A DNA stretch of 64,000 bases from Bifidobacterium breve (GTDB taxonomy: Bacteria > Actinomycetota > Thermoleophilia > Solirubrobacterales > Solirubrobacteraceae): the NCBI GenBank assembly GCA_945878865.1, contig CAMCUD010000005.1, positions 1-64,000 of the forward strand. The letters run 5' to 3'. The position numbers and the translations under genes are program-made. Below, piece after piece: positions 44,169-59,523 of this stretch. Under the pieces are notes generated by a model. That model ran no database searches, had not been told where the DNA came from, and was given only the letters and a program-made list of their open reading frames with translations. How positions within the stretch are numbered: the stretch's first letter is position 1; every line of letters starts with the position of its first letter.

Positions 44169-45677
44169 CTACGCGGGAACGGGCGTGGCGTCGGCGACAG
44201 ACACCTCGAGCTCCACGGGCTCGACGCGGCTCAGCGCCTCGCGGAAGCGGAACGTCTGGTCGGGCCAGAGCGTCGTGAGGTTGCCCTGCTTGTCGAGGTA
44301 CCAGCTCGAGCAGCCGCCCTGCAGCCACACCGTCGAGGCGCAACGGCGCTGGATGTCGTCGGCCCACGCCTGCTGGGCCTCGGGGCGCGGCTCGACCGCG
44401 TCGGCGCCGGTGGCGTCGAGGTGCTGGAGGACTTCCATCGCGTAGTGCGCCTGCGCCTCGGCCATGTAGACGACCGACGTGTGCCCGAGGCCGGCGTTCG
44501 GGCCGAGGATGAGGAAGAAGTTCGGGAACCCGGCGACCGTGGTGGCGCGGTGCGCGGCCATGCCGCCCTCCCAGTGCTCGGACAGCAGCCGGCCGTCCTT
44601 GCCGCGGACGTGGTGGGCGATCGGCACGTCGGTGACCTCGAAGCCGGTGCCCATGATGATCGTGTCGACCTCGCGCTCGCTGCCATCCGCGGCGACGACG
44701 GTCTTGCCGCGAACCTCGACGAGCCCCTGGTCGATGACCTCGACGTTGGGCTGGTCCAGGGACTTGAGGTAGACGTTGCTCAGCAGCAGGCGCTTGCACC
44801 CGGGCTTGAACGTCGGGGTGAGCTTCCGGCGCAGCTCGGGGTCACGCACCTGCGCGCGGAGATGCGCCTTGCCCATGGCGGCGACGACGCTCGTCAGCGC
44901 GGGGAAGCGCAGCGGCAGCGCCGCGCCCTCGCGCAGCCAGTAGACCCCGCGGCGCACGAGCCGCTGGGCGCCCGGCACGTTGCGGAAGAGGAACCGCTCG
45001 ACCGGCGTGATCGGGCGATCGGTGCGCGGCAGCACCCAGGCGGCGGTGCGCTGGAAGACGTGGAGCTCGCCGACCTTCGGCTGGATCGCGGGAATGAACT
45101 GGATGGCGCTCGCGCCCGTGCCGATCACCGCGACGCGCTCGCCGGCCAGGTCGTGGTCGTGATCCCACTGGGCGGAGTGAAAGAGGGTGCCCTCGAACTC
45201 GGCGAGCCCGGGGATGTCCGGGAGCTTGGGCTCGCTGAGCGGGCCGGCGGCGCTGACGAGCGCCTTGGCGACGAACGTGCCGCCGGACGTCGTGATCCGC
45301 CAGCGCTTGGCGCTGTCGTCCCACGCGGCCTCCTCGACCTCGCAGCCGAAGCGCACGTGCTCGCGCAGCCCCTCCTGGCGCACGACGTCCTGAAGGTAGG
45401 CCCAGATCTCCGGCTGGGGCGAGTAGGTCCGCGACCAGTTCGGGTTCAGGGCGAACGACAGGGAGTAGAGGTGGCTGGGCACGTCGCAGGCGCAGCCGGG
45501 GTACGAGTTGTCGCGCCAGGTGCCGCCGATGTCGTCGGCGCGCTCGAGCAGGACAAAGGAGCGGCGTCCCTCCCGCTTGAGGCGATGCCCCATCGCGATG
45601 CCGCCGAAGCCGGCGCCGATGACGGCGACGTCGACGTGCTCGGTGGCGGACGTGGACTCGGGTGAGGTGGTGGTCAT
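44169..45677 (-). CDS. FAD/NADPH-dependent Baeyer-Villiger-type monooxygenase
   Basis: 502 residues. FAD-binding GAGFGG (~21-26), NADPH-binding IGTGASA, and between them the type I BVMO fingerprint F-x-G-x3-H-x3-W (FEGTLFHSAQW) complete. DNSYPGCACDVPSHLYS and the C-terminal GPNAGLGHTSVVYM also match flavoprotein monooxygenases of the cyclohexanone/steroid type. It inserts oxygen into ketones or oxidises heteroatoms. It is divergent from a TetR gene that probably controls it. Confidence 0.92.
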   Translation of the reverse strand: MTTTSPESTSATEHVDVAVIGAGFGGIAMGHRLKREGRRSFVLLERADDIGGTWRDNSYPGCACDVPSHLYSLSFALNPNWSRTYSPQPEIWAYLQDVVRQEGLREHVRFGCEVEEAAWDDSAKRWRITTSGGTFVAKALVSAAGPLSEPKLPDIPGLAEFEGTLFHSAQWDHDHDLAGERVAVIGTGASAIQFIPAIQPKVGELHVFQRTAAWVLPRTDRPITPVERFLFRNVPGAQRLVRRGVYWLREGAALPLRFPALTSVVAAMGKAHLRAQVRDPELRRKLTPTFKPGCKRLLLSNVYLKSLDQPNVEVIDQGLVEVRGKTVVAADGSEREVDTIIMGTGFEVTDVPIAHHVRGKDGRLLSEHWEGGMAAHRATTVAGFPNFFLILGPNAGLGHTSVVYMAEAQAHYAMEVLQHLDATGADAVEPRPEAQQAWADDIQRRCASTVWLQGGCSSWYLDKQGNLTTLWPDQTFRFREALSRVEPVELEVSVADATPVPA

Positions 45678-45705
45678 CGGCTCGCTTCGCGACGGAACGG
45701 CAATG

Positions 45706-45732
45706 TACGGAAGTGTAACTTACGGAGGTGTA
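45706..45732. promoter_or_regulatory. Direct-repeat operator between the monooxygenase and tetR genes
   Basis: TACGGAAGTGTA (45706-45717) and TACGGAGGTGTA (45721-45732), offset 15 bp with one mismatch, fill the 72-bp divergent gap. A probable binding site of the adjacent TetR protein on both promoters. Confidence 0.55.
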
Positions 45733-45749
45733 GGGTAGCCGTCAACCCG

Positions 45750-46358
45750 ATGGCCGACCCCCTCGCCACCCGCCACCGCATGAGCGCCGCCGCACGGCGC
45801 GAGCAGCTGCTCGACGTCACCCGCGATCTCGTCGTCGAGCAGGGCTTCGGCGCCGTGTCCATGGAATCAGTCGCGCGCCGTGCGGGGATCACCCGGCCGG
45901 TGGTCTACGGCCACTTCCCCGAGCTGGGCGCGCTGCTCGACGCGATGCTCGAGCGGGAGTCGAGCCGCGCCCTGTCGCAGCTCGCCGAGGTGCTGCCCGG
46001 TCCCGACGCCGGGGGCACGCTGCGCGAGCAGCTCGGCGTCGCGATGGAGGCCTTCCTGCGCGCCGTCGAGTCCTCTCCCGTCACGTGGCGTCTTGCGCTC
46101 ATGCCGCCCGACGGCGCGCCGGAGCTGCTGCGCGCGCGCATCGAGGAGGGCCGCGAGGCCGTCATCGCCGTGCTGGCGGAGATCGCGAGCTCCGCCGAGC
46201 CCGGCGGCGTGCGCTCGCCGGATCCCGAGCTGACGGGACGGATGCTCTCGGCCGCCTCCGATGCCGGAGCACGGCTGCTGCTGACCGACGCGGAGCGGTT
46301 CCCCGTCACCAGGCTGATGGCGCACACGGAGTGGCTGCTGGCGCAGCTGCTGCCGTAG
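45750..46358 (+). CDS. TetR-family transcriptional regulator
   Basis: 202 residues. The N-terminal HTH is RREQLLDVTRDLVVEQGFGA, then MESVARRAGITRPVVYGHFP. A helical ligand-binding domain follows. It is likely a repressor of the divergent monooxygenase, and through it of the aminotransferase-ald-hydrolase genes. TAGGGT 13 bases before the ATG could be its -10, giving a short leader. Confidence 0.92.
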   Translation: MADPLATRHRMSAAARREQLLDVTRDLVVEQGFGAVSMESVARRAGITRPVVYGHFPELGALLDAMLERESSRALSQLAEVLPGPDAGGTLREQLGVAMEAFLRAVESSPVTWRLALMPPDGAPELLRARIEEGREAVIAVLAEIASSAEPGGVRSPDPELTGRMLSAASDAGARLLLTDAERFPVTRLMAHTEWLLAQLLP

Positions 46359-46360
46359 CG

Positions 46361-47254
46361 CTACGCCGCGGCAGCTGCAGGCGCTGAAGCGCGCGTGGCG
46401 GCGCGGACCGGTGCCGGCGTGAGCGCCGAGGCGACCACGACGAGCAGGAAGGCGAAGGCCTGGACGACGATGCCGAGCGCGGTGCCGGGCATCGGATCGC
46501 CGAAGACGAGGATGCCGCCGGCGATGACGCAGATCGTGGTGGCGGTGCCCGTGATCGTGATGACCGGGACCGCATCGCCGTCCTGCAGGGAGCGCGCGGA
46601 GGCATAGAACGCGCCGGCCGAGGCGATGAGCGAGGTGTAGAGCCACGGCTCGACGAGGATGCCGACGACGCCATCTTCGCCCGCGACGTGGGTCAGCGCC
46701 TTGACGCCGACGTTGCAGACGCCGAAGAGGATGCCGGCCGCGGCCGCGTACATCACGCCGTGATGCTCATGCGAGCCCGGGATGCGGGTGCCCATCGTCA
46801 GCAGCGCGCCGACGCCCAGGAGGCCCGCCTCGAAAGCGATGAGCGCGGGCAGCGAGTAGGCCGAGTGCGCGCCCTCGGTGTCCGGCATCGTGACGCCCAG
46901 GAGGATCAGGCCGGCCGCGATGCACGCGAGGCCCATCCACTGGCGGCGGCCGATGCTGAAGCCGAACATCTTGTCGGCCATCACGGCGAGCAGGACGATC
47001 CCGCCGGAGAGCACCGCCTGCACGACGGAGAGCGGGGCGAGCGAGATGGCGACCACGTGCATGATCCACGCGCCCGCGCCGATGAGCATGCCCACCGCGA
47101 ACCACTTCTGGCTCCACAGCGAGATGCCGGTGCGCACGGGGTGGCGGATGTCCACCTTCACGGCAGAGCAGGCGCCCCGGTGCTTGTAGAGGAACGCGAG
47201 GTTCGAAGCGAGGGCGCAGAGCAGCGCGAAGGTGATGCCGAGAATGAGCGTCAT
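46361..47254 (-). CDS. DMT-superfamily (EamA-like) transporter
   Basis: 297 residues with about nine or ten hydrophobic helices in two halves (LILGITFALLCALASNLAFL, VVQAVLSGGIVLLAVMADKM, then ITITGTATTICVIAGGILVFGD). This matches drug/metabolite exporters of the EamA type. The last ~25 residues are an Ala/Pro-rich tail. The substrate is unknown. It ends 2 bases from the TetR stop, tail to tail. Confidence 0.85.
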   Translation of the reverse strand: MTLILGITFALLCALASNLAFLYKHRGACSAVKVDIRHPVRTGISLWSQKWFAVGMLIGAGAWIMHVVAISLAPLSVVQAVLSGGIVLLAVMADKMFGFSIGRRQWMGLACIAAGLILLGVTMPDTEGAHSAYSLPALIAFEAGLLGVGALLTMGTRIPGSHEHHGVMYAAAAGILFGVCNVGVKALTHVAGEDGVVGILVEPWLYTSLIASAGAFYASARSLQDGDAVPVITITGTATTICVIAGGILVFGDPMPGTALGIVVQAFAFLLVVVASALTPAPVRAATRASAPAAAAA

Positions 47255-47416
47255 GCTGTGAGAAACCGGACGGGGGTTCGACTGCTGGCCCGCCCTCCCT
47301 GAAGGTCAATCGACCGCAGGGGGGACCGGCTTGACGTTCCCCGTGCCTGTATGGACCTTATCGCGGTCAGATCCGAGTACGGGGTTCTCCGCAGAACCTT
47401 TACCAATTCCTTAGTG

Positions 47417-47902
47417 ATGCAGCGCAAACCGATTCTCTTTGTTGACGTCGACGGCGTCATCTCGCTCTGGGGGTTCGATCCCGACGATCGTCCACCTGGC
47501 GCATTCGCGTCCGTCGACGGCATCATCCACTTCCTTTCGGCCGCGGCGGGCGAGCACCTCCTCGAGCTGCGCGAGGACTTCGATCTGGTCTGGTGCACAG
47601 GCTGGAAGGACCGCGCCAACGATCATCTCCCCCACCTTCTCGGCCTCCCGGAGCCCTTGCCCTGGCTGGATTTCGGGACGCCCGCGGAGCGCACGGCCCA
47701 CTGGAAGCTCGACGCCGTCCGGACGTACGCCCAGGACCGCCCAGCCGCCTGGATCGACGACGCCTTCGACGAGAGCTGTCACGCGTGGGCCGCCGAACGT
47801 GGCGTGCCGACGCTGCTGGTTGGCACGGAGCCGCCCACGGGGCTGCAGGCGCGCCACGTCATGGAACTCCGCGCCTGGGCGGGCACGCTGCTCACCAGCT
47901 AA
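47417..47902 (+). CDS. Small HAD-like phosphatase domain protein
   Basis: 161 residues from the ATG at 47417 (MQRKPILFVDVDGV); the frame is open 22 codons further up without coding character. Motif I is DVDGV (Asp10, Asp12). DLVWCTGWKDRAN and AAWIDDAFD correspond to motif II and the acidic motif IV of HAD proteins related to the HAD domain of Swiss-Army-knife RNA repair enzymes. Substrate unknown. There is no Shine-Dalgarno, so the mRNA may be leaderless. It overlaps the convergent M1 gene by 11 bases. Confidence 0.8.
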   Translation: MQRKPILFVDVDGVISLWGFDPDDRPPGAFASVDGIIHFLSAAAGEHLLELREDFDLVWCTGWKDRANDHLPHLLGLPEPLPWLDFGTPAERTAHWKLDAVRTYAQDRPAAWIDDAFDESCHAWAAERGVPTLLVGTEPPTGLQARHVMELRAWAGTLLTS

Positions 47903-49292
47903 CCGGCTTGCCGGCCGTGAACAGCCAGGTGTCGAAGAACGGCGAGAGCTCCTGGCCGCTCACCCGCTCGGCGAGCGCGATGAAGTCCGCGGTCGTCACG
48001 GTCTGCGCGCGTCCCTCGGCGAACCACGCGCGCAGGATCTGCGTGAAGGCCGGGTCGCCGACCTTCACCCGCAGCGCCTGCAGCGCCATCGCGCCCTTGA
48101 TGTAGGTCGACGAGGTGAAGAGATCCGCCGGGTCGGTGAGGCCGGCCACCGGCGGGCTCCAGATCGACGACGTCGGCGGCCGCGCGTAGAACCGGTCGAA
48201 CTGGTCCTGCACCGTCGGGCCGCCCGCCTCCTCGCCCCAGCGCCACTCCGCCCACGTCGCAAAGCCCTCGTTGAGCCAGATGTCCGGCCACGAGCCGAGC
48301 GTCACGCTGTTGCCGAACCACTGGTGCGCGATCTCGTGCGCGACGGTGTCTTCGTCGGGGACGCGGTCGTAGTTGGCCCGGCCCTGGGACTCCAGCGCGT
48401 AGCCGACGAAGTCCGCGTCGTCGACGATCGCGCCCGCGCTCGCGTAGGGATACGGCCCGAACAGCCCGCTGAAGAACGTGATGATGTCGCCCTGCTTGGC
48501 GAGCACCTCGTCGGCGGCGGCTTGGTCCTCCGGGCCGAAGGCGGTGTCGACGGCGTTGTAGATGGGAAGGCCACCCGGGCCGGTGGTCTTCCAGAAGCGG
48601 AAGTCGCCGTTCGTCGCGGTGGCGAGGTACGACGCCATCGGGTCGTCCTCCTTCCACAGCCACGTCGTCTTGCCGCCCAGCGTGACCTTTGAGACGAGCT
48701 TGCCGTTGGCCACCGCGGTCTTGCCCTTGGGGACGGTGATCGCGAACGCGTAGGTCGCCTTGTCGCGCGGCGTGTCGTTGACGGGCATCCACCCCGGCGT
48801 GCCCTGCGGTTCGCCCACGACGAACGCGCCGTCCGGCGTCGGGATCCAGCCCTCGATCGACTCGTCCGGGTCGACGACCGGCGTCGCCGTGCCGCCGTAC
48901 TCGACCAGGGCCGTGAAGGTGCGCCCCGCCCGCAGGCCGCCGCTCGGGGTGATCGTCAGCTCCTGCCCGGCCTGGCTGCGGTCCGCGAAGCGGCCGTTGA
49001 CGCGGACGCTGCGCACCTGCAGGCCCCGCAGGTCCAGATTGAAGCTCGAGAGGTCCTGCGTCGCCCGCGCGGTCATGAGCACCGTCCCGCGCAGGGACTG
49101 CGCGTCGTAGCGGTAGTCGATCGCCACGTCGTAATGCAGCGCGTCGTAGCCGCCGTTGCCCTGGTCGGGGAAGAACGGGTCGCCGAGCCCGGGTGCGCCT
49201 GGCGAGAAGGCCGCCGCAGCGGACGGGATGGCAAGGGCGACGGTGAGGGACAGGACGGCGGTGAAGACGCGGCGCACGGCGGACTCCTTCAT
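47892..49292 (-). CDS. Secreted M1-family metallopeptidase with divergent exopeptidase motif
   Basis: 466 residues from the ATG at 49292. Signal peptide ~1-28 (VFTAVLSLTVALAIPSAAAA). The N-terminal beta domain precedes the zinc site H319-E-I-A-H323 with Glu342 (WLNEGFATWAEW). The GAMEN exopeptidase motif is replaced by GYALES, with Glu301 kept. It is ~half the length of PepN, lacking the C-terminal helical domain. An extracellular aminopeptidase-like enzyme, perhaps with relaxed or altered N-terminus recognition. Confidence 0.92.
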   Translation of the reverse strand: MKESAVRRVFTAVLSLTVALAIPSAAAAFSPGAPGLGDPFFPDQGNGGYDALHYDVAIDYRYDAQSLRGTVLMTARATQDLSSFNLDLRGLQVRSVRVNGRFADRSQAGQELTITPSGGLRAGRTFTALVEYGGTATPVVDPDESIEGWIPTPDGAFVVGEPQGTPGWMPVNDTPRDKATYAFAITVPKGKTAVANGKLVSKVTLGGKTTWLWKEDDPMASYLATATNGDFRFWKTTGPGGLPIYNAVDTAFGPEDQAAADEVLAKQGDIITFFSGLFGPYPYASAGAIVDDADFVGYALESQGRANYDRVPDEDTVAHEIAHQWFGNSVTLGSWPDIWLNEGFATWAEWRWGEEAGGPTVQDQFDRFYARPPTSSIWSPPVAGLTDPADLFTSSTYIKGAMALQALRVKVGDPAFTQILRAWFAEGRAQTVTTADFIALAERVSGQELSPFFDTWLFTAGKPVSW

Positions 49293-49370
49293 GCGGGACC
49301 CCAACCGTACGCCCGCGGGGCGGCCGTCGCGCCCGACCGAGTGTCGAAACCGCACCGCCCCCAGCACGAC

Positions 49371-49397
49371 CGAGGGGCGCCACCTGGGCGCCCCTCG
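49371..49397 (-). terminator. Terminator hairpin after rpoC
   Basis: A perfect 11-bp stem (49371-49381 with 49387-49397) with a 5-nt loop, 36 bases past the rpoC stop. There is no T-run. It could serve both directions, since the M1 gene starts on its other side. Confidence 0.65.
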
Positions 49398-49432
49398 AAG
49401 CCGTTCAGCGTGATGTCAGCCGCGAGGCCGGA

Positions 49433-53533
<4,101 letters not shown>

Positions 53534-53577
53534 GGAAGGTTCCTCTGATTCGAAACTGATTCGTGGTCCTGGTGCGA

Positions 53578-57153
<3,576 letters not shown>

Positions 57154-57381
57154 GACAGCGGCTCCTCAGGGCGGTAGGAGGGGAGATCAGCGCGTACCGA
57201 GGCCCAGTACGCGGACTCGCCAATTTAGCACAACGAGGTGATGCCCCAGCAGGGGCAGTCGGTTCTCACGGACCCCGCTCCCGGGCCGCCGCGTATGTGG
57301 CGCGGCGTCGTGTCGTGTGCGACCGGAGCGGCTGCGGCTATTGACCGACGGGCGGAGTGTAGGGCATCCCCGCCGTTCTCG
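57154..57381 (-). other. 228-bp region upstream of rpoB
   Basis: Contains the TGCTAAATT promoter candidate (57222-57230), a small TGCCCC/GGGGCA stem (57242-57257) and the rpoB ribosome binding site. It must also hold the end of the cyclase transcript, but no strong terminator was seen. Confidence 0.6.
57222..57230 (-). promoter_or_regulatory. Candidate extended -10 promoter of rpoB-rpoC
   Basis: The minus strand reads TGCTAAATT, predicting a leader of ~60 bases. No -35 match is seen at normal spacing. Confidence 0.5.
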
Positions 57382-59103
57382 CTATCCGAGCGTCCAGGTC
57401 TTGACCTTCGCCTGTTTGCCGCGAACCTCGAGCTCGTCGACGAAGACGAGGCCCTCCGGGACCTGGTGCAGCTGCGCCCGGGTGCTGTCGCTGACGAACA
57501 GCTGATGCGGGGTGCCCTTCGTCATCGCCTCCAGGCGCGCGGCAGTGTTCGTCGTGTCGCCGATCGCCGTGTACTCCAGCCGGCGCTCGGACCCGACGTT
57601 GCCCGAGAGGACCATGCCGCTGTTCAGGCCGATGCCCATCTTGAAGCCGGCGCCCAGGCCCTGCTCGGCGATCCAGCCGTTGAATCGCTCGAGCCGGTCG
57701 AGCATGTCGCGCGCGGCGGCCAGCGCACGGTCGGCGTGGTCGGGCTGCGGGATCGGCGCGCCGAACACCGCCATGATCCCGTCGCCCATGTAGGCGACGA
57801 GCGTGCCGCCGTGGTCGAGGATCGCGTCGCTCATCTCGCCGAGGTAGCGGTTGAGGATGTCCACGACCTGCTCGGGGTCGAGATCCTCGGCGAACGAGGT
57901 GAAGCCGCGCAGGTCGCTGAAGAGCAGCGTGCTCTGCAGACGCACGCCGCCGAGGCGGACCGCGCCCCCGTCGGTCGCCTCGAGCACCTGGTCGACCACG
58001 GCGTCGGAGACGAAGCGCGAGAACACGTCGCGCACGCGCTCGCGCTCGAACGCGGCGGAGGCGGCGCTGACGCCGAGCGTGCCGATCGAGCTGAGCAGCA
58101 GCGCGAGGAGCGGGTAGACGACGCTGACGATCCAGCCGGCGCCGAACGCGAGCTGTGCGACGCCGGCGAACGCCAGGCCGATGAGCGCGAGGACGAGCAG
58201 CGCCCGGCCGGGGCCGAGCCGCAGGCTGACGAGCGGCGCGGCGAGGCCGAGCAGCACGATGAACAGCACGTTGACGACCGGCGGCACCTCGCGCAGCGGG
58301 CGGTCGTCGAGCACCGTGGAGATCGCGTTGGCCTGCAGCTCGGGACCCGGCATGAGCGTGCTGCCGCTGGTGGCGGTCGCGTGCGTGTCCTGCAGCGTCG
58401 GGTCGGTCGGGCCGACGACGACGATCTTGTCCTTGAAGGTGCCCGCCGGCACCTTGCCGCGCAGGACGTCGCTGTAGGAGATGACGGGGAACGTGCCGGT
58501 GGGCCCGCGGAAGGCGATCGGTGCCGGATAGCCGTCGGCGGAGACCTCCTCGCCCGTGTATCGCTCGGCCGCGACGACGCCGAGCAGCGGCAGGCGCGAC
58601 TGCGTGTGCTCCATGCGGCGGATGCGCCCGTCCGTGTCGTTGGGCAGGAGCGAGTTTCCGACCCGGGCCCCGACGTCACGCAGGAGGTCCGGGGTGTAGA
58701 CCGGCGTCTCCCCCGTCTTGGGATCGACCTCGCTGGAGGCGAGCACCACGTTCTGCGCGCGGTCCATCGCGTCGACGAGCGCGATGTCGTCCTCCTCGCC
58801 GCGGCTGCTGGGCTCGGTGAACTGCAGGTCGAGCACGATGACCTTCGCGCCGTCGCGCCGCAGCTGGTCGACGAGCTTGCCGTGCGTCGCACGCGGGAAC
58901 GGCCACTGCTGGCGCAGCGTCGCGAACGTCGGCTGGTCGATCCCGACGACCACGACACGGTCATCCGGCGCCTGGGCCCCGCGGATGGAGAACCGCGCGT
59001 CGACCGTCGAGAGCTCCTGCGGCCGCAGCGCGCCGAACCCGTAGGCCGCCAGCGCGATCGCCGTCATCGCAAGCGCGACGACGAACAGCGGCCGCCGGGT
59101 CAC
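57382..59103 (-). CDS. CHASE2-domain class III nucleotidyl cyclase
   Basis: 573 residues from the GTG at 59103, which overlaps the preceding stop by 4 bases; a GTG at 59112 is possible. One N-terminal helix (~5-25), an extracellular CHASE2 domain (~30-270; VVVVGIDQPTFATL, KDKIVVVGPTDPTLQD), three membrane helices (~277-345), a linker helix, then a cyclase domain. Metal Asp are in LFSDLRGF (Asp397) and YMGDGIMAVFG (Asp441). YTAIGDTTNTAARLE carries the Asn/Arg transition-state residues. The usual purine-selecting Lys before the GD pair is Ala, so activity or specificity may differ. Confidence 0.9.
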   Translation of the reverse strand: MTRRPLFVVALAMTAIALAAYGFGALRPQELSTVDARFSIRGAQAPDDRVVVVGIDQPTFATLRQQWPFPRATHGKLVDQLRRDGAKVIVLDLQFTEPSSRGEEDDIALVDAMDRAQNVVLASSEVDPKTGETPVYTPDLLRDVGARVGNSLLPNDTDGRIRRMEHTQSRLPLLGVVAAERYTGEEVSADGYPAPIAFRGPTGTFPVISYSDVLRGKVPAGTFKDKIVVVGPTDPTLQDTHATATSGSTLMPGPELQANAISTVLDDRPLREVPPVVNVLFIVLLGLAAPLVSLRLGPGRALLVLALIGLAFAGVAQLAFGAGWIVSVVYPLLALLLSSIGTLGVSAASAAFERERVRDVFSRFVSDAVVDQVLEATDGGAVRLGGVRLQSTLLFSDLRGFTSFAEDLDPEQVVDILNRYLGEMSDAILDHGGTLVAYMGDGIMAVFGAPIPQPDHADRALAAARDMLDRLERFNGWIAEQGLGAGFKMGIGLNSGMVLSGNVGSERRLEYTAIGDTTNTAARLEAMTKGTPHQLFVSDSTRAQLHQVPEGLVFVDELEVRGKQAKVKTWTLG

Positions 59104-59504
59104 CCGCCCCACCCCGCGGCGAGCAGCGCCAGCAGGTAGAGCGTCACGACGTGCGCGCTCTGGTCGACGAAGATCGCCGTCGTCTCATTCGTCGTCATGT
59201 CGAGCCCCTTCACGCGCAGCGCGAACGCCCGCAGCAGCCGTCCGTCGTCGGTGACGAGGTGCGTCACGGCGATGAGCGCCGCGGTCGCGAGCACGACGCC
59301 GACGGGCAGCTCACGCGTGAGCCACAGCAGCCCCGGGACGAACGCGAGGAGGTACGTGCCGACGTGCGCGAGGAGCGCGCGCCGCGCGACCGGGTCGGAC
59401 CCGAGCCCGCCGAACTTGTGCCGTGCCTGGTGGTCGGTCTGCAGCAGGAAGTCGCCGGCGACGTGGGAGACCAGGAACATGACGAAGATCTCGGTCGCCG
59501 TCAT
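59100..59504 (-). CDS. DUF3307-family membrane protein
   Basis: 134 residues with three or four hydrophobic helices. The DUF3307 pattern is seen: HVAGDFLLQTDHQA near the start, His in ALLAHVGTYLL, HLVTDD and the C-terminal FVDQSAHVVTLYLLALL. His and Asp on membrane helices could bind metal. Function is unknown. It lies between a secreted FecR-type protein and the CHASE2 cyclase, coupled to the latter by a 4-base overlap. Confidence 0.85.
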   Translation of the reverse strand: MTATEIFVMFLVSHVAGDFLLQTDHQARHKFGGLGSDPVARRALLAHVGTYLLAFVPGLLWLTRELPVGVVLATAALIAVTHLVTDDGRLLRAFALRVKGLDMTTNETTAIFVDQSAHVVTLYLLALLAAGWGG

Positions 59505-59523
59505 ACCGGGCGGCGCTGATCCG

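Noticed and set aside
47351-47416. 22-codon upstream extension of the HAD protein
   Set aside because: AT-richer leader sequence with no ribosome binding site, and HAD motif I normally lies near the N-terminus.
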